Shown here: positions 18,069 through 26,838 of the stretch, piece after piece
How the letters are laid out: each line of letters starts with the position of its first letter
Numbering within the stretch: the stretch's first letter is position 1
Assembly: GCA_017531305.1 (NCBI GenBank)
Contig: JAFXLG010000071.1
Coordinates: forward strand, 1-56,501
Direction: 5' to 3'
Length of the DNA: 56,501 nucleotides
DNA from: Alistipes sp.
GTDB taxonomy: Bacteria; Bacteroidota; Bacteroidia; Bacteroidales; Rikenellaceae
Program-made: the position numbers and the translations under genes
Notes under the pieces: generated by a model
Databases searched by the model: none
The model's input: the letters and a program-made list of their open reading frames with translations, nothing else
Told to the model about the DNA's origin: nothing

Positions 18069-18443
18069 ATGAAAAAGATCATTGCTTCACCACTCGCCCC
18101 TAAAGCCGTAGGTCCATACTCTCAAGCAGTAGAGGCTAACGGCACACTCTATATCTCAGGTCAGTTGCCAATCGACTCATCGACAGGCAAGATGCCAGAG
18201 ACCATCGAGGAGCAGACTCGTCAATCACTCACCAACCTGAGCCATATCGCCAAGGAGGCTGGTTATGAGTTAAGCGATGCGGTAAAGGTATCGGTATTGT
18301 TGGATGATATTGCCGACTTCGCAGCCATGAACGGAGTGTATGCTCAGTTCTTTACCGAGAATATGCCTGCCCGCGTTTGCTATGAGGTTGCCAAACTCCC
18401 TATGGGAGCAAAGGTCGAGATTGACGCCATACTCGCCAAGTAG
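18069..18443 (+). CDS. ridA: RidA-family reactive enamine/imine deaminase
   Basis: A 124-residue YjgF/YER057c/UK114 protein, which forms trimers and hydrolyses reactive 2-aminoacrylate and related imines made by PLP enzymes. Family motifs: APKAVGPYSQAVEANGTLYISGQ near the N-terminus and the substrate-binding Arg in PARVCYEVAKLP near residue 105. The ATG at 18069 begins MKKIIASPLAPKAVGPYSQ, the usual N-terminus; an in-frame extension starting at a TTG near 18012 would overlap the -7 box and is rejected. Single-gene unit with terminator 32 bp downstream. Confidence 0.95.
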   Translation: MKKIIASPLAPKAVGPYSQAVEANGTLYISGQLPIDSSTGKMPETIEEQTRQSLTNLSHIAKEAGYELSDAVKVSVLLDDIADFAAMNGVYAQFFTENMPARVCYEVAKLPMGAKVEIDAILAK

Positions 18444-18474
18444 AGAATCAAATTTTCTCACAAAACCCAAATAT

Positions 18475-18504
18475 TGCGTCAGGCACACACCTGACGCATC
18501 TTTT
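18475..18504 (+). terminator. Terminator of ridA
   Basis: A 9-bp perfect stem, TGCGTCAGG (18475-18483) with CCTGACGCA (18490-18498), 6-base loop, then TCTTTTTT. Confidence 0.85.
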
Positions 18505-18666
18505 TTCGATTTGTGGAGAAGGTGTTGAAAACTTCAAAAGAAAAAGAGGTTTTTAGCTTCATTTTTTCAGATCTTTGTATAGTCGGATTATCCCCACTTC
18601 ATTAGACTGGGTGGGTGACAACTTTTTAAGAGAGAAGAAATAATATAAATAATACAAAATAGAGTC

Positions 18667-21210
18667 ATGTCAAAAAAACCATCAGCACTCACTGAGGTGA
18701 GCTACAACGATGCCGTGGCGGCATCGAAGGAGTATTTCGCCGGCGATGAATTGGCCGCGACAGTATGGGTGAGCAAATATGCGCTGAAGGATTCGTATGG
18801 TCATATCTACGAATCTAATCCTGAGCAGATGCACCACCGCTTGTCAGCCGAATTGGAACGCATCGAGCAGAAATATCCTAATCCGATGAGCAAGGAGGAG
18901 ATCTTCTCTCTGCTCGACCATTTCCGTTATATCATCCCACAGGGAGGTCCTATGACGGGTATCGGTAACAATCTGCAGATTGCTTCGCTCTCAAACTGCT
19001 TCGTTATCGGTAATAACAAACACGCCGACTCATACGGTGGTATTTTCCGTATGGATGAGGAGCAAGTACAGCTCATGAAACGCCGTGGCGGTGTAGGTCA
19101 CGACCTTTCGGAGCTTCGTCCTACAGGCACACCTGTACTCAACTCGGCTCTCACATCGACAGGTATCGTTCCTTTCATGGAGCGTTACTCAAACTCTACT
19201 CGCGAGGTGGCTCAAGATGGTCGCCGCGGAGCTTTGATGCTTTCGCTCTCGATCAAGCACCCCGATGCCGAGAAGTTTATCGATGCCAAGACTCAGTCGG
19301 GTAAGGTTACTGGTGCCAACGTATCGATCAAGATTGATGATGAATTCATGCGTGCTGCTGCCGAGGGTCGCACCTACCGCCAGCAGTTCCCTATAAACTC
19401 TTCAGAGCCTAAGCTCACCACTGATATCGATGCCAAAAAGTTGTGGGAGAAGATTATCCACAATGCATGGCAGTCGGCTGAGCCAGGTGTACTCTTCTGG
19501 GATACTATCATCCGTGAGAGCGTGCCCGATTGCTATGCCGATTTGGGATTCAACACCGTTTCCACCAACCCTTGTGGCGAGATTCCATTGTGCCCATACG
19601 ACAGTTGCCGATTGTTGGCACTGAACTTGCTTAGTTACGTAGATAATCCTTTCACCAAGGATGCTAAGTTTAACTTCGAGCTCTTCCGCACGCACGTTGC
19701 TAAGGCTATGCGCATGATGGATGATATCATCGATCTGGAATTGGAGAAGGTTGAGCAAATTATCAATAAGGTAGCCTCAGACCCAGAAGAGGAGGATATC
19801 CGCAAGGTTGAGTATGAGCTTTGGAAAAAGATCAAGGAGATGGCATTGAAGGGTCGCCGTACAGGTCTCGGCATTACCGCCGAAGGTGATATGTTGGCAG
19901 CATTGGGCTTAAGATATGGTTCTGATGAGGCTATCGACTTCGCTGTAAGCGTACATCGCACATTGGCTGTAGAGGCTTACCGTGCATCAGTTAAGATGGC
20001 TGAGGAGCGTGGCGCATTCCCTATTTATGACACCGAGCGCGAGAAGGGTAATCCAATGATCGAGCGCATTAAGGAGGCAGATCCCGAGCTTTATGCTCAA
20101 ATGGAGAAGCATGGTCGCCGCAATATCGCAATGTTGACCATCGCCCCAACAGGTACTACATCACTCATGTCTCAGACAACGTCTGGTATTGAGCCTGTGT
20201 TCCGTCCTGTATATAAACGCCGCCGCAAGATCAACCCTTCAGATAGAGATAAGGTGGCAACTTTCATCGACCAGACAGGCGAGAAGTTTGAGGAATACTA
20301 TGTATATCACCACCAATTCGTGAAGTGGTTGGAGAAGAATGGCTATGACACTTCTAAGTTGCAGACAATCTCTGACGAGGAGCTCAACAAGTGGTTGGAG
20401 GCTTCACCTTACCATGGTGCTACTGCCAACGATATCGATTGGGTGGCAAAGGTTCGTATGCAGGGTGCTATCCAGAAGTGGGTTGACCACTCTATCTCGG
20501 TTACAGTAAACCTTCCTCACGATGTTTCGGAGGAGTTGGTTGCCAATGTATATCGTACAGCATGGGAGTGTGGCTGTAAGGGCGTAACAGTATATCGTGA
20601 CGGCTGCCGTGAAGGTGTTTTAGTGGATGCTAAGAAGAAAGCCGACATGGCTGGCTGCAAGAGTCCTAACCTCAACAAACGTCCTAAATCAATCCCTGCC
20701 GACATTGTACGATTCAAGAATGGCAGCGAGGACTGGATCGCATTTGTGGGTATTCAGGATGGTCGTCCATACGAGATCTTTACGGGTAAGATCGAGGAGG
20801 ACGCTATGTATATCCCTCGCAAGATCACCAAGGGCTGGATCATAAAGGTTCGCGAAGAGGATGGCTCGAAGCGTTACGACTTCCAATATGCTGACCGCTA
20901 TGGCTATATCAACACTATCGGAGGTATCTCACGTCTGTTCGATGAGGAGTTCTGGAACTATGCGAAGTTGATTTCGGGCGTATTGCGTCATGGCATGCCT
21001 ATCGACAAGGTTGTTCATCTGATTGACGGTTTGCACCTCAACAGCGAGAGCATCAACACTTGGAAGAATGGTGTGCAACGTGCCCTCAAACAGTATATCG
21101 CAGACGGAACTAAGTCAAAGGGCAAATGTCCTCAGTGTGGACAGGAGGAGATGGCATATCAGAACGGTTGTCTGACTTGTATGTCATGCGGATACTCTAA
21201 GTGCGGTTAA
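18667..21210 (+). CDS. nrdJ: Adenosylcobalamin-dependent (class II) ribonucleotide reductase
   Basis: An 847-residue class II ribonucleotide reductase that reduces ribonucleotides to deoxyribonucleotides with a coenzyme B12 radical, independent of oxygen. Seen: SNCFV with Cys111, RRGGVGHDLSELRPTG, NPCGEIPL with Cys303 and Glu305 (the radical Cys and its Glu partner), and TIAPTGTTSLMSQTTSG. After about residue 680 comes a TSCPD-type region, and the C-terminus is a zinc-ribbon/redox-Cys tail (CPQCGQEE...CLTCMSCGYSKCG). No NrdB-like subunit is nearby, as expected. The 160-bp leader after the ridA terminator shows no B12-riboswitch box. Single-gene unit. Confidence 0.94.
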   Translation: MSKKPSALTEVSYNDAVAASKEYFAGDELAATVWVSKYALKDSYGHIYESNPEQMHHRLSAELERIEQKYPNPMSKEEIFSLLDHFRYIIPQGGPMTGIGNNLQIASLSNCFVIGNNKHADSYGGIFRMDEEQVQLMKRRGGVGHDLSELRPTGTPVLNSALTSTGIVPFMERYSNSTREVAQDGRRGALMLSLSIKHPDAEKFIDAKTQSGKVTGANVSIKIDDEFMRAAAEGRTYRQQFPINSSEPKLTTDIDAKKLWEKIIHNAWQSAEPGVLFWDTIIRESVPDCYADLGFNTVSTNPCGEIPLCPYDSCRLLALNLLSYVDNPFTKDAKFNFELFRTHVAKAMRMMDDIIDLELEKVEQIINKVASDPEEEDIRKVEYELWKKIKEMALKGRRTGLGITAEGDMLAALGLRYGSDEAIDFAVSVHRTLAVEAYRASVKMAEERGAFPIYDTEREKGNPMIERIKEADPELYAQMEKHGRRNIAMLTIAPTGTTSLMSQTTSGIEPVFRPVYKRRRKINPSDRDKVATFIDQTGEKFEEYYVYHHQFVKWLEKNGYDTSKLQTISDEELNKWLEASPYHGATANDIDWVAKVRMQGAIQKWVDHSISVTVNLPHDVSEELVANVYRTAWECGCKGVTVYRDGCREGVLVDAKKKADMAGCKSPNLNKRPKSIPADIVRFKNGSEDWIAFVGIQDGRPYEIFTGKIEEDAMYIPRKITKGWIIKVREEDGSKRYDFQYADRYGYINTIGGISRLFDEEFWNYAKLISGVLRHGMPIDKVVHLIDGLHLNSESINTWKNGVQRALKQYIADGTKSKGKCPQCGQEEMAYQNGCLTCMSCGYSKCG

Positions 21211-21258
21211 AACGAGCCGAAAGAAGTGGATAAAAAAGCTAAAAAATTATAATATTTC

Positions 21259-21289
21259 TTGTTTTTTTGTAATTTTATTCACAACTTTG
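21259..21289 (+). promoter_or_regulatory. Promoter of the OmpA-family gene
   Basis: TTG (21259-21261), 20-bp spacer, CAACTTTG (21282-21289), one base off TAnnTTTG. It predicts a leader of about 125 nt, long and AT-rich, as often found for abundant outer-membrane proteins. Confidence 0.5.
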
Positions 21290-21420
21290 CATTTGAATAT
21301 AGATCTACAAAAGGCGCACACAAGGGCATCTAACTGAGTATGAGCCGATTGCAGGTTATATTTAGAAATTATGTGTAAACAAGTTTATTAATTCACAGCA
21401 CAATAAACTAAAATTAAATT

Positions 21421-22578
21421 ATGAAAAAGATTTTACTTTCTATCGCTATGGTAGCGATCTCTTTGGGCGCTTTCGCTCAGGAGAATTCAGCTGAGGGTCT
21501 CCGCTGGAAGGGTATAATGAACAACGGTTTCTGGTCAAACTGGGAGATTGGTTTGGCTGGTGGTGTTAACGCTACAGCTTGGAATGAGTTGGGTGGCGTT
21601 GATAACCAGCGTTCAGTAGGTGACCTCGGTTGGCAGATTGAGGGTAACCTCACAAAGTGGTTCAACCCAATCGTAGGTGCACGTCTTCAGGTTACAGGAG
21701 GTAAGCTTAACTCTTCTGAAGACCGTACAAGTAGCTGGGTAATGCCACACTTTGACGGTGTATTGAACCTTTCTAACTGGATCGGTGGTTACCGTGAGGA
21801 TCGTGTTTACTACGCTAAGTTGTTCGCAGGTTTCGGTGTTAGCTGTGTAAACGTTGATACTGAGACTGCAACAGGTTTCGCTGCAACTGGTGGTTTGATC
21901 AACACATTCCGTGTTTGCAAGCAGTTGGATATCAACCTTGAGTTGAAGGCTACTCTTGCTCCAGGTCGTGACATGCCTGCAGCTATTGCATCTAGCAACA
22001 TCGGTAAGTATGGTCAGATCTACGCTGCTACATTGGGCGTAGCATACCGTTTCAACAAGCGTGACTGGGATAAGGCTTACTCACAGGAGGAGGTTGACGG
22101 TTACTTAGCAGCTATCGCAGCTTTGGAGGCTGGTTTGGCTGACGCACACCGCAACGAGGGCAAGCTCGCAGAGCGTTTGGCTGCTCAGAAGGCTGCTACA
22201 GATCAGGCTTTGAAGGACAACGAGGCTTTGCGTGCTGAGTTGGCTAAGCGTAAGACCTCTGTAGTTTCTTCTACAGCTTTGTTCTTCAACCTCAACAGCG
22301 CACGTCTTTTGGACCGTGCTAAGTCTTCAATGCAGATTTTGGCTGAGACTATCGCAGCTGCTCCAAAGGATCAGGTATTTACACTCGTAGGTCATGCTGA
22401 CGATGAGACTGGTACTCCAGAGTACAACCAGAAGCTCTCTGAGAAGCGTGCTAAGGCTGTTTACGATTACCTCGTAGAGCAGGGTGTAAACAAGGATCAG
22501 TTGACTTGGAAGGGTGTTGGTTCTTCACAGAACATCTTCCCAATCAACAGCACTAACCGTGTAGTTATCGTTAAGTAA
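21421..22578 (+). CDS. OmpA-family outer-membrane protein
   Basis: A 385-residue major outer-membrane protein. Signal peptide MKKILLSIAMVAISLGAFAQ, then an eight-strand-type barrel (about 25-215), an Ala/Glu/Leu-rich coiled-coil linker (about 220-275), and a C-terminal OmpA peptidoglycan-binding domain (about 280-385) with GHADDETGTPEYNQKLSEKR, the family motif that binds meso-diaminopimelate. It ties the outer membrane to the cell wall. Codon use is strongly biased (nearly all Gly GGT, Ala GCT, Arg CGT), much more than its neighbours, as for a highly expressed gene. Single-gene unit. Confidence 0.93.
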   Translation: MKKILLSIAMVAISLGAFAQENSAEGLRWKGIMNNGFWSNWEIGLAGGVNATAWNELGGVDNQRSVGDLGWQIEGNLTKWFNPIVGARLQVTGGKLNSSEDRTSSWVMPHFDGVLNLSNWIGGYREDRVYYAKLFAGFGVSCVNVDTETATGFAATGGLINTFRVCKQLDINLELKATLAPGRDMPAAIASSNIGKYGQIYAATLGVAYRFNKRDWDKAYSQEEVDGYLAAIAALEAGLADAHRNEGKLAERLAAQKAATDQALKDNEALRAELAKRKTSVVSSTALFFNLNSARLLDRAKSSMQILAETIAAAPKDQVFTLVGHADDETGTPEYNQKLSEKRAKAVYDYLVEQGVNKDQLTWKGVGSSQNIFPINSTNRVVIVK

Positions 22579-22598
22579 TTATAACGAAACAAAGTTTC

Positions 22599-22625
22599 AG
22601 GCTCACCTTCGGGTGGGCCTTTTTT
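22599..22625 (+). terminator. Terminator of the OmpA-family gene
   Basis: A 9-bp stem, AGGCTCACC (22599-22607) with GGTGGGCCT (22612-22620), closed by the stable TTCG tetraloop and followed by TTTTT. Confidence 0.9.
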
Positions 22626-22656
22626 GTTGTGATATGAGGAATGGTATAGACACAAA

Positions 22657-22686
22657 AAGAGGCTATTCCGTGTGGAATAACCTCTT
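22657..22686 (-). terminator. Terminator of recF-DUF721
   Basis: A 13-bp stem, 22657-22669 with 22674-22686, with a G-U pair in minus-strand RNA, followed on the minus strand by a U-run. It serves the gene ending at 22706. Confidence 0.75.
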
Positions 22687-22705
22687 AACATAAATATAAG
22701 CCTTT

Positions 22706-22996
22706 CTACCTTATAATCACCACATTGACTAATCGCACGCCCGACAAACGATTAATCTCTTGCATCAGACTCTCGCGGCGGTAAAACAACTCTGAGCGGA
22801 CAACACTTGAGGAGATATGTGCCGTCAGAACATGATTCTCCAACTTCAAACTCGTAGTCAGATCAGCAACCCTGTCACCCACTATCTCGCGCCATGTATC
22901 AGGCAAACGCCCCTCAGCAACCTTAGCGGCAACGTATGGTCGGGAGAAAAACTCCTTGAGCACATCCCCCACTATCATAGTTTTGGTTCGTCTCAT
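22706..22996 (-). CDS. DUF721 protein (DciA-like)
   Basis: A 96-residue DUF721 protein with the family core LPDTWREIVGDRVADLTTSLKLENHVLTAHISSSVVRSEL. Its start overlaps the recF stop by 4 bp (ATGA), so the two are translationally coupled. DciA, in the same family, loads or operates the replicative helicase DnaB in many bacteria that lack DnaC; the Bacteroidota version is a minimal form. A replication role is inferred from family and from pairing with recF. Confidence 0.85.
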   Translation of the reverse strand: MRRTKTMIVGDVLKEFFSRPYVAAKVAEGRLPDTWREIVGDRVADLTTSLKLENHVLTAHISSSVVRSELFYRRESLMQEINRLSGVRLVNVVIIR

Positions 22997-24081
22997 AGCA
23001 TCACCTCTCCTGCCTCTACCTTAAATAATTTATACTCTACGCCTGCCGAAAGCAACGTATCCTCCAAACGCAACTTATTGCAATCGGTTATGAAGATCTG
23101 CCCAAACTCCTCGGCAGAGACTAAACTCAGAAGACGTTGCACGCGCCCGATATCCAACTTATCGAACAAATCGTCCAACAACAATATAGGTCGCTCCTGA
23201 GTATGCTCCGCAAGCATACGGAATTGTGCCAACTTAAGTGCCATCAAAAAAGATTTCTGCTGCCCTTGAGAGCCATACTTACGGAGTGGATAGCCTCCGA
23301 TCTTAAATATCAGATCATCACGATGCACTCCCGAGCAAGTAAACTGATTGATGATATCTCGCTCGCGCGAGCGCAACAACAACTCCGAGAGTGGCATCTG
23401 CTCAAGCTCCGAGCGATAGGCTATCTCGACCGTCTCCTTATCCTCCGAAAGATAACGATAATACTCCTCGACCAAGCCTCGCATCTGCTCCACAACAGCA
23501 CCTCTGCGCTCATAGACCTTTGTGCCATGCTCGGCAAGCTGCATATCATAAATTAGCAACATCTGCTCATCCGAAGAGCCCTTCAAAAAACGATTTCGCT
23601 CCGCCAACACCGCATTATATCGCATCATCGATGCCAGATACGATCGGTCGAGCTGCGAGATAAAGCCATTGAGATAACGGCGCCTCTCATCGGCAGCATC
23701 CATGATAAGCTCCGTATCGCGTGGTGATACGATCACCAAAGGGAAGCTCCCGACATGATCTGCCAAACGATCATACTCCTTGCCATTACGCTTCAGGATT
23801 TTACCTCCCTTGCGAGAGAACGTGCAATTCACACTCTCCTGACGCTCAGACTCAGCAACATAAGTTCCTTCGGCTACAAAGAAGTCTTCGCCATGGCTTA
23901 CACTTTGCCCATCGGTCATGGTAAATGCCGACTTGGACATCGAGAGATAATACACCGCATCCAACACATTGGTCTTACCTGCACCGTTATCTCCCACAAA
24001 GCAGTTAAAACGCTCAGATAGATCAATATCTGCCTGACGAATATTCTTAAAATTTATGAGCGAAAGCCTCTTTAACCACAT
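22993..24081 (-). CDS. recF: DNA replication and repair protein RecF
   Basis: A 362-residue SMC-like ATPase that binds single-strand gaps and helps RecOR load RecA. Walker A is GDNGAGKT at residues 30-37; the signature LSSGxG-type region appears as YGSQGQQKSFLMALKLAQ, and Walker B is ILLLDDLFDKLD. I chose the ATG at 24081 (MWLKRLSLINFKN) because it matches the usual RecF N-terminus and because a -7 box lies at 24102-24109; a start 39 bases upstream at 24120 would fall outside the predicted transcript. Operon with DUF721. Confidence 0.94.
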   Translation of the reverse strand: MWLKRLSLINFKNIRQADIDLSERFNCFVGDNGAGKTNVLDAVYYLSMSKSAFTMTDGQSVSHGEDFFVAEGTYVAESERQESVNCTFSRKGGKILKRNGKEYDRLADHVGSFPLVIVSPRDTELIMDAADERRRYLNGFISQLDRSYLASMMRYNAVLAERNRFLKGSSDEQMLLIYDMQLAEHGTKVYERRGAVVEQMRGLVEEYYRYLSEDKETVEIAYRSELEQMPLSELLLRSRERDIINQFTCSGVHRDDLIFKIGGYPLRKYGSQGQQKSFLMALKLAQFRMLAEHTQERPILLLDDLFDKLDIGRVQRLLSLVSAEEFGQIFITDCNKLRLEDTLLSAGVEYKLFKVEAGEVML

Positions 24082-24101
24082 AACAAAATATATTTGCACG
24101 A

Positions 24102-24109
24102 CAAAGTTA
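24102..24109 (-). promoter_or_regulatory. -7 box of recF
   Basis: Minus-strand TAACTTTG, 20 bp before the ATG at 24081. It decides the recF start. A separate TACTTTTG at 24195-24202 on the plus strand serves the TPR gene. Confidence 0.5.
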
Positions 24110-24243
24110 CAATTTTTCATGAGTTTTACGGCTTTTACCCACTCCGAATTACAATTTAAAGTGCCGAATATGCGTTTTTTTGCTTTTTTTATTTTACTTT
24201 TGCAAATTGAATCAAATGAATATTAACTAAAAAGATAAAATTT

Positions 24244-24918
24244 ATGGCAAAAGAGGTATTGACACCTGAAGAGCAGATGCTCCAGAATGCACAGGAGCAG
24301 ACTGAAAATTTCTTTGAGAAACACAGTAAGATGGTAGTTGCAGCTATCGTTGTTATCTTCGTATTGGCAGCAGCTATCTTTGGTTACAAGAAGCTCGTTT
24401 CAGAGCCACGCATGAACAAGGCACAGGAGATGCTTTATCAAGCACAGTATCGTTTTGAGCAGCAGAATGCAGACTTTGCATTGGCTCTCAACGGTGACGA
24501 GGTTGCCCCAGGTTTTGCTGAGGTAGCAGATGAGTATGCAAACACTCCAGCAGGTAACCTTGCTAACCTTTACGCTGCAGCTTGCAACTTGCGTCTTGGT
24601 GATTTCGATGCAGCACAGAAGTATATCGAGAAGTACTCAGCAGTAGATGGTATCCCAGGTGACGTAGTTAACGCTATGGCAGCAGGTATCAAGGCTGAGA
24701 TCGCAGTAGAGAAGAAGGAGTATGAAAAGGCTGCTACACTCTTCGAGCAGGCAGCAAAACTCAGCGAAAACGAGTTCACTACACCTATGTACTTGCGCAA
24801 GGCTGCGTTGGTTTACAAGGAGTTGGGTCAGGAGGAGAAGGCTAAGGAGCTTTACAAGACTATCAAGGAGTCTTACTCTTCTTCTTATGACGCTCGCGAG
24901 GCAGAGAAGAATCTTTAG
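24244..24918 (+). CDS. Membrane-anchored tetratricopeptide protein (YfgM-like)
   Basis: A 224-residue protein with a cytoplasmic N-terminus, one transmembrane helix (about 30-47: VVAAIVVIFVLAAAIFGY) and TPR-like helical repeats to the end (for example EYANTPAGNLANLYAAACNLRLGDFDAAQKYI). This is the layout of YfgM, an inner-membrane partner of the SecYEG translocon and periplasmic chaperones. A -7 box TACTTTTG lies at 24195-24202. In Bacteroidota this gene usually sits between recF and ribH, and here the next gene is the ribH-like one, 50 bp on. Codons are biased toward highly expressed usage. Function inferred. Confidence 0.8.
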   Translation: MAKEVLTPEEQMLQNAQEQTENFFEKHSKMVVAAIVVIFVLAAAIFGYKKLVSEPRMNKAQEMLYQAQYRFEQQNADFALALNGDEVAPGFAEVADEYANTPAGNLANLYAAACNLRLGDFDAAQKYIEKYSAVDGIPGDVVNAMAAGIKAEIAVEKKEYEKAATLFEQAAKLSENEFTTPMYLRKAALVYKELGQEEKAKELYKTIKESYSSSYDAREAEKNL

Positions 24919-24968
24919 TAGTTCATACGCCTTCTGTTTTCAGACGAGGGGATAGCACCTGAGTGGCT

Positions 24969-25370
24969 ATGGCACAATATAAAGTAGGTATAGTGATAGT
25001 TGATGAGCAAAGTGAATTTGCACATGGCAATCTATCGGCAGCCAAAGAGAGTCTCAAGGCAATGGGATGCGTAGAGCAGAATATCCTGCTTCGCCATGCA
25101 CCCAGAGTCTATAACGCCGCAATGGTGACTCAGTTCTTTGCCGAATATACCGATGTAGATGCCGTAATCATCCTCTTGGAGCCAGATAACTCTCCCGAAT
25201 ATAGGGCTCTGCTCGATGGGTTGATGAAGTTGCAAATCGCATGGAACATGCCTATCACCATTGGAGATTGTACGGCAGCTTCGGAAGCCATAGAAATGGT
25301 AGCCATGCATAACGAGATGGAGGCTGCAGCTCCCGAACACTTAGCATCTGAAAACAAACAGGTAAATTAG
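24969..25370 (+). CDS. Degenerate lumazine-synthase-like protein at the ribH position
   Basis: A 133-residue protein, start taken at ATG 24969 (a GTG two codons earlier is possible). It aligns over its length with 6,7-dimethyl-8-ribityllumazine synthase: KVGIVIVDEQSEF with the first strand, YTDVDAVIILLE with the strand before the active site, and NMPITIGDCTAASEAIEMV with the PVIFG..T..N.EQA segment. The conserved catalytic block RGxTxHxDY is replaced by PDNSPEYRAL, the FE(I/V)P substrate loop by RVYNAA, and the AGNKG phosphate loop is absent. It therefore cannot be a normal RibH. Position after the TPR gene is where ribH usually lies in this phylum. Role unknown; a non-catalytic assembly or regulatory protein is possible. 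Homology is my reading and needs a profile search. Confidence 0.6.
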   Translation: MAQYKVGIVIVDEQSEFAHGNLSAAKESLKAMGCVEQNILLRHAPRVYNAAMVTQFFAEYTDVDAVIILLEPDNSPEYRALLDGLMKLQIAWNMPITIGDCTAASEAIEMVAMHNEMEAAAPEHLASENKQVN

Positions 25371-25400
25371 AATAATCTAATTCACAGCACTCTGTAAACA

Positions 25401-25434
25401 AAAACGTCTGAGTTTCAAAAAACTCAGACGTTTT
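25401..25434. terminator. Bidirectional terminator between the RibH-like gene and lysC
   Basis: A 15-bp perfect stem, 25401-25415 with 25420-25434, 4-base loop, A-rich and T-rich flanks on the two sides; the genes converge. Confidence 0.9.
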
Positions 25435-25452
25435 TATTATTATATGCTATGA

Positions 25453-26715
25453 CTAAAACTTAGGATCGCGTAACACCACACGAACTGACTCAGGATTAAT
25501 CTGACGTACAATATGATTCTGCTGACGCACATAACGCTGATAGAGATCATCTGTGTAGTTGCGAATTGTTAACAAACCTACATTGTCGTGCAGCTCAACC
25601 TCAAAATCCTCAGCCTCCAAAGCCTTAATCAAATCCTCAATATGCCATGACGAATCGACACAAAGACCCAAATCGACAGCCGAGTTGTTGATCAGGTGTG
25701 TCTTGATGCGGAAACGCTCTAACAACGAGAAGATTACTGCAAACTTCTCTTCCATCACAAACGAGAAATCCTTTGAGCGGACAATCAGCAACACCTGATC
25801 ACGCTTATAGATCAAAATCGGCATCGTTGCGTGTGGCGTGTCGGCATTAATCACTGTTCCAGGCTTGGTCTTGTCACCAAACGGACGGACATACAACGGA
25901 ATACCCTTATTTTGCAATGGCTTGATAGTCTTCGGGTGAATGATCTGCGCACCGCTATACGCCAACTCGATGGTATCAAGGTAGTTCAATGCATCAATCT
26001 TCTCAGCATCCTTAAAGATCTTAGGATCGGCATTTAACACTCCCTCAACATCCTTCCAAACTGACATTGACTCAGCATCCAGAATGTGGGCAACCACAGC
26101 CGCTGAGTAATCTGAGCCCTCGCGTCCCAAAGTGGTAGTTGTACCATCAGGTGCCGCACCGATAAATCCCTGTCCTACGAAAACATCCACACCCGTATTC
26201 TCCAACGAAGCCATCAAGCGCATACGCGAAGCCTTGATATCGACATTTGCATCCTTATGACGTTGGTTGGTGATAAAAGTTGTACGCATATCAATCCAAC
26301 GATTGCGCAGACCTGTGTGGTTGAGATATTTCGAGATAATTGTGGTCGAGATCAACTCTCCGAAAGCCACGATCGTATCGTACCACAATTCAGCATCTGC
26401 CTTGCGATACTTGATATCGTTGATGATGGTACGCAACTGCCCGAAAAGTAATGTCACTTCGTTAATCTCGGTTGGCTCGCCCCACAAATCGTTGATAATC
26501 TCGGCATGATACGCCTGAATCTGTTTTATCTCTTGATTGGCAGCCTCTTTTTCGCCCTTCTGCATGTGAGAAAACACTCGCTCCAAAGCATTTGTGGTTT
26601 TACCCATAGCAGAAACCACGATAAACAACTCCTGCTCGCCATCTACGATATGACGCAAATTTCTCACTCCATCGGCATTTCGCACCGAAGCACCTCCAAA
26701 CTTATAAACCTTCAT
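25453..26715 (-). CDS. lysC: Aspartate kinase (monofunctional)
   Basis: A 420-residue enzyme that phosphorylates aspartate, the first step to lysine, threonine and methionine. Seen: KFGGASV at residues 5-11 (ATP/aspartate loop), FVGQGFIGAAPDG and TTLGREGSDYSAA (about 205-217), and a C-terminal ACT-domain region (about 305-400) for feedback control by amino acids. There is no homoserine dehydrogenase domain. It is a single gene; the next enzyme of the pathway, asd, lies 13 kb away in this window. It is divergent from the NUDIX gene. Confidence 0.95.
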   Translation of the reverse strand: MKVYKFGGASVRNADGVRNLRHIVDGEQELFIVVSAMGKTTNALERVFSHMQKGEKEAANQEIKQIQAYHAEIINDLWGEPTEINEVTLLFGQLRTIINDIKYRKADAELWYDTIVAFGELISTTIISKYLNHTGLRNRWIDMRTTFITNQRHKDANVDIKASRMRLMASLENTGVDVFVGQGFIGAAPDGTTTTLGREGSDYSAAVVAHILDAESMSVWKDVEGVLNADPKIFKDAEKIDALNYLDTIELAYSGAQIIHPKTIKPLQNKGIPLYVRPFGDKTKPGTVINADTPHATMPILIYKRDQVLLIVRSKDFSFVMEEKFAVIFSLLERFRIKTHLINNSAVDLGLCVDSSWHIEDLIKALEAEDFEVELHDNVGLLTIRNYTDDLYQRYVRQQNHIVRQINPESVRVVLRDPKF

Positions 26716-26838
26716 CTTTCTATCTATATATTGTATAATCGGCTACATAGGTATGAATTTTTGGTTTTATGCATAATGGTTATCCTATTTTTTATCTATC
26801 TTTACACATTAAAACACCAAAAACAAGCAATAAACCCT

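Noticed and set aside
18588-18596. TTATCCCCA, one mismatch from a DnaA box, upstream of nrdJ
   Set aside because: A single imperfect 9-mer is expected by chance, although DnaA control of nrd genes is known in E. coli.
22993-22996. Possible frameshift between recF and DUF721
   Set aside because: It is a normal ATGA stop-start overlap; both proteins are full length.
26506-26838. Upstream extension of the NUDIX frame, hydrophobic at its end
   Set aside because: It overlaps lysC on the opposite strand and lacks NUDIX-family similarity; the ATG at 26839 gives the usual protein.
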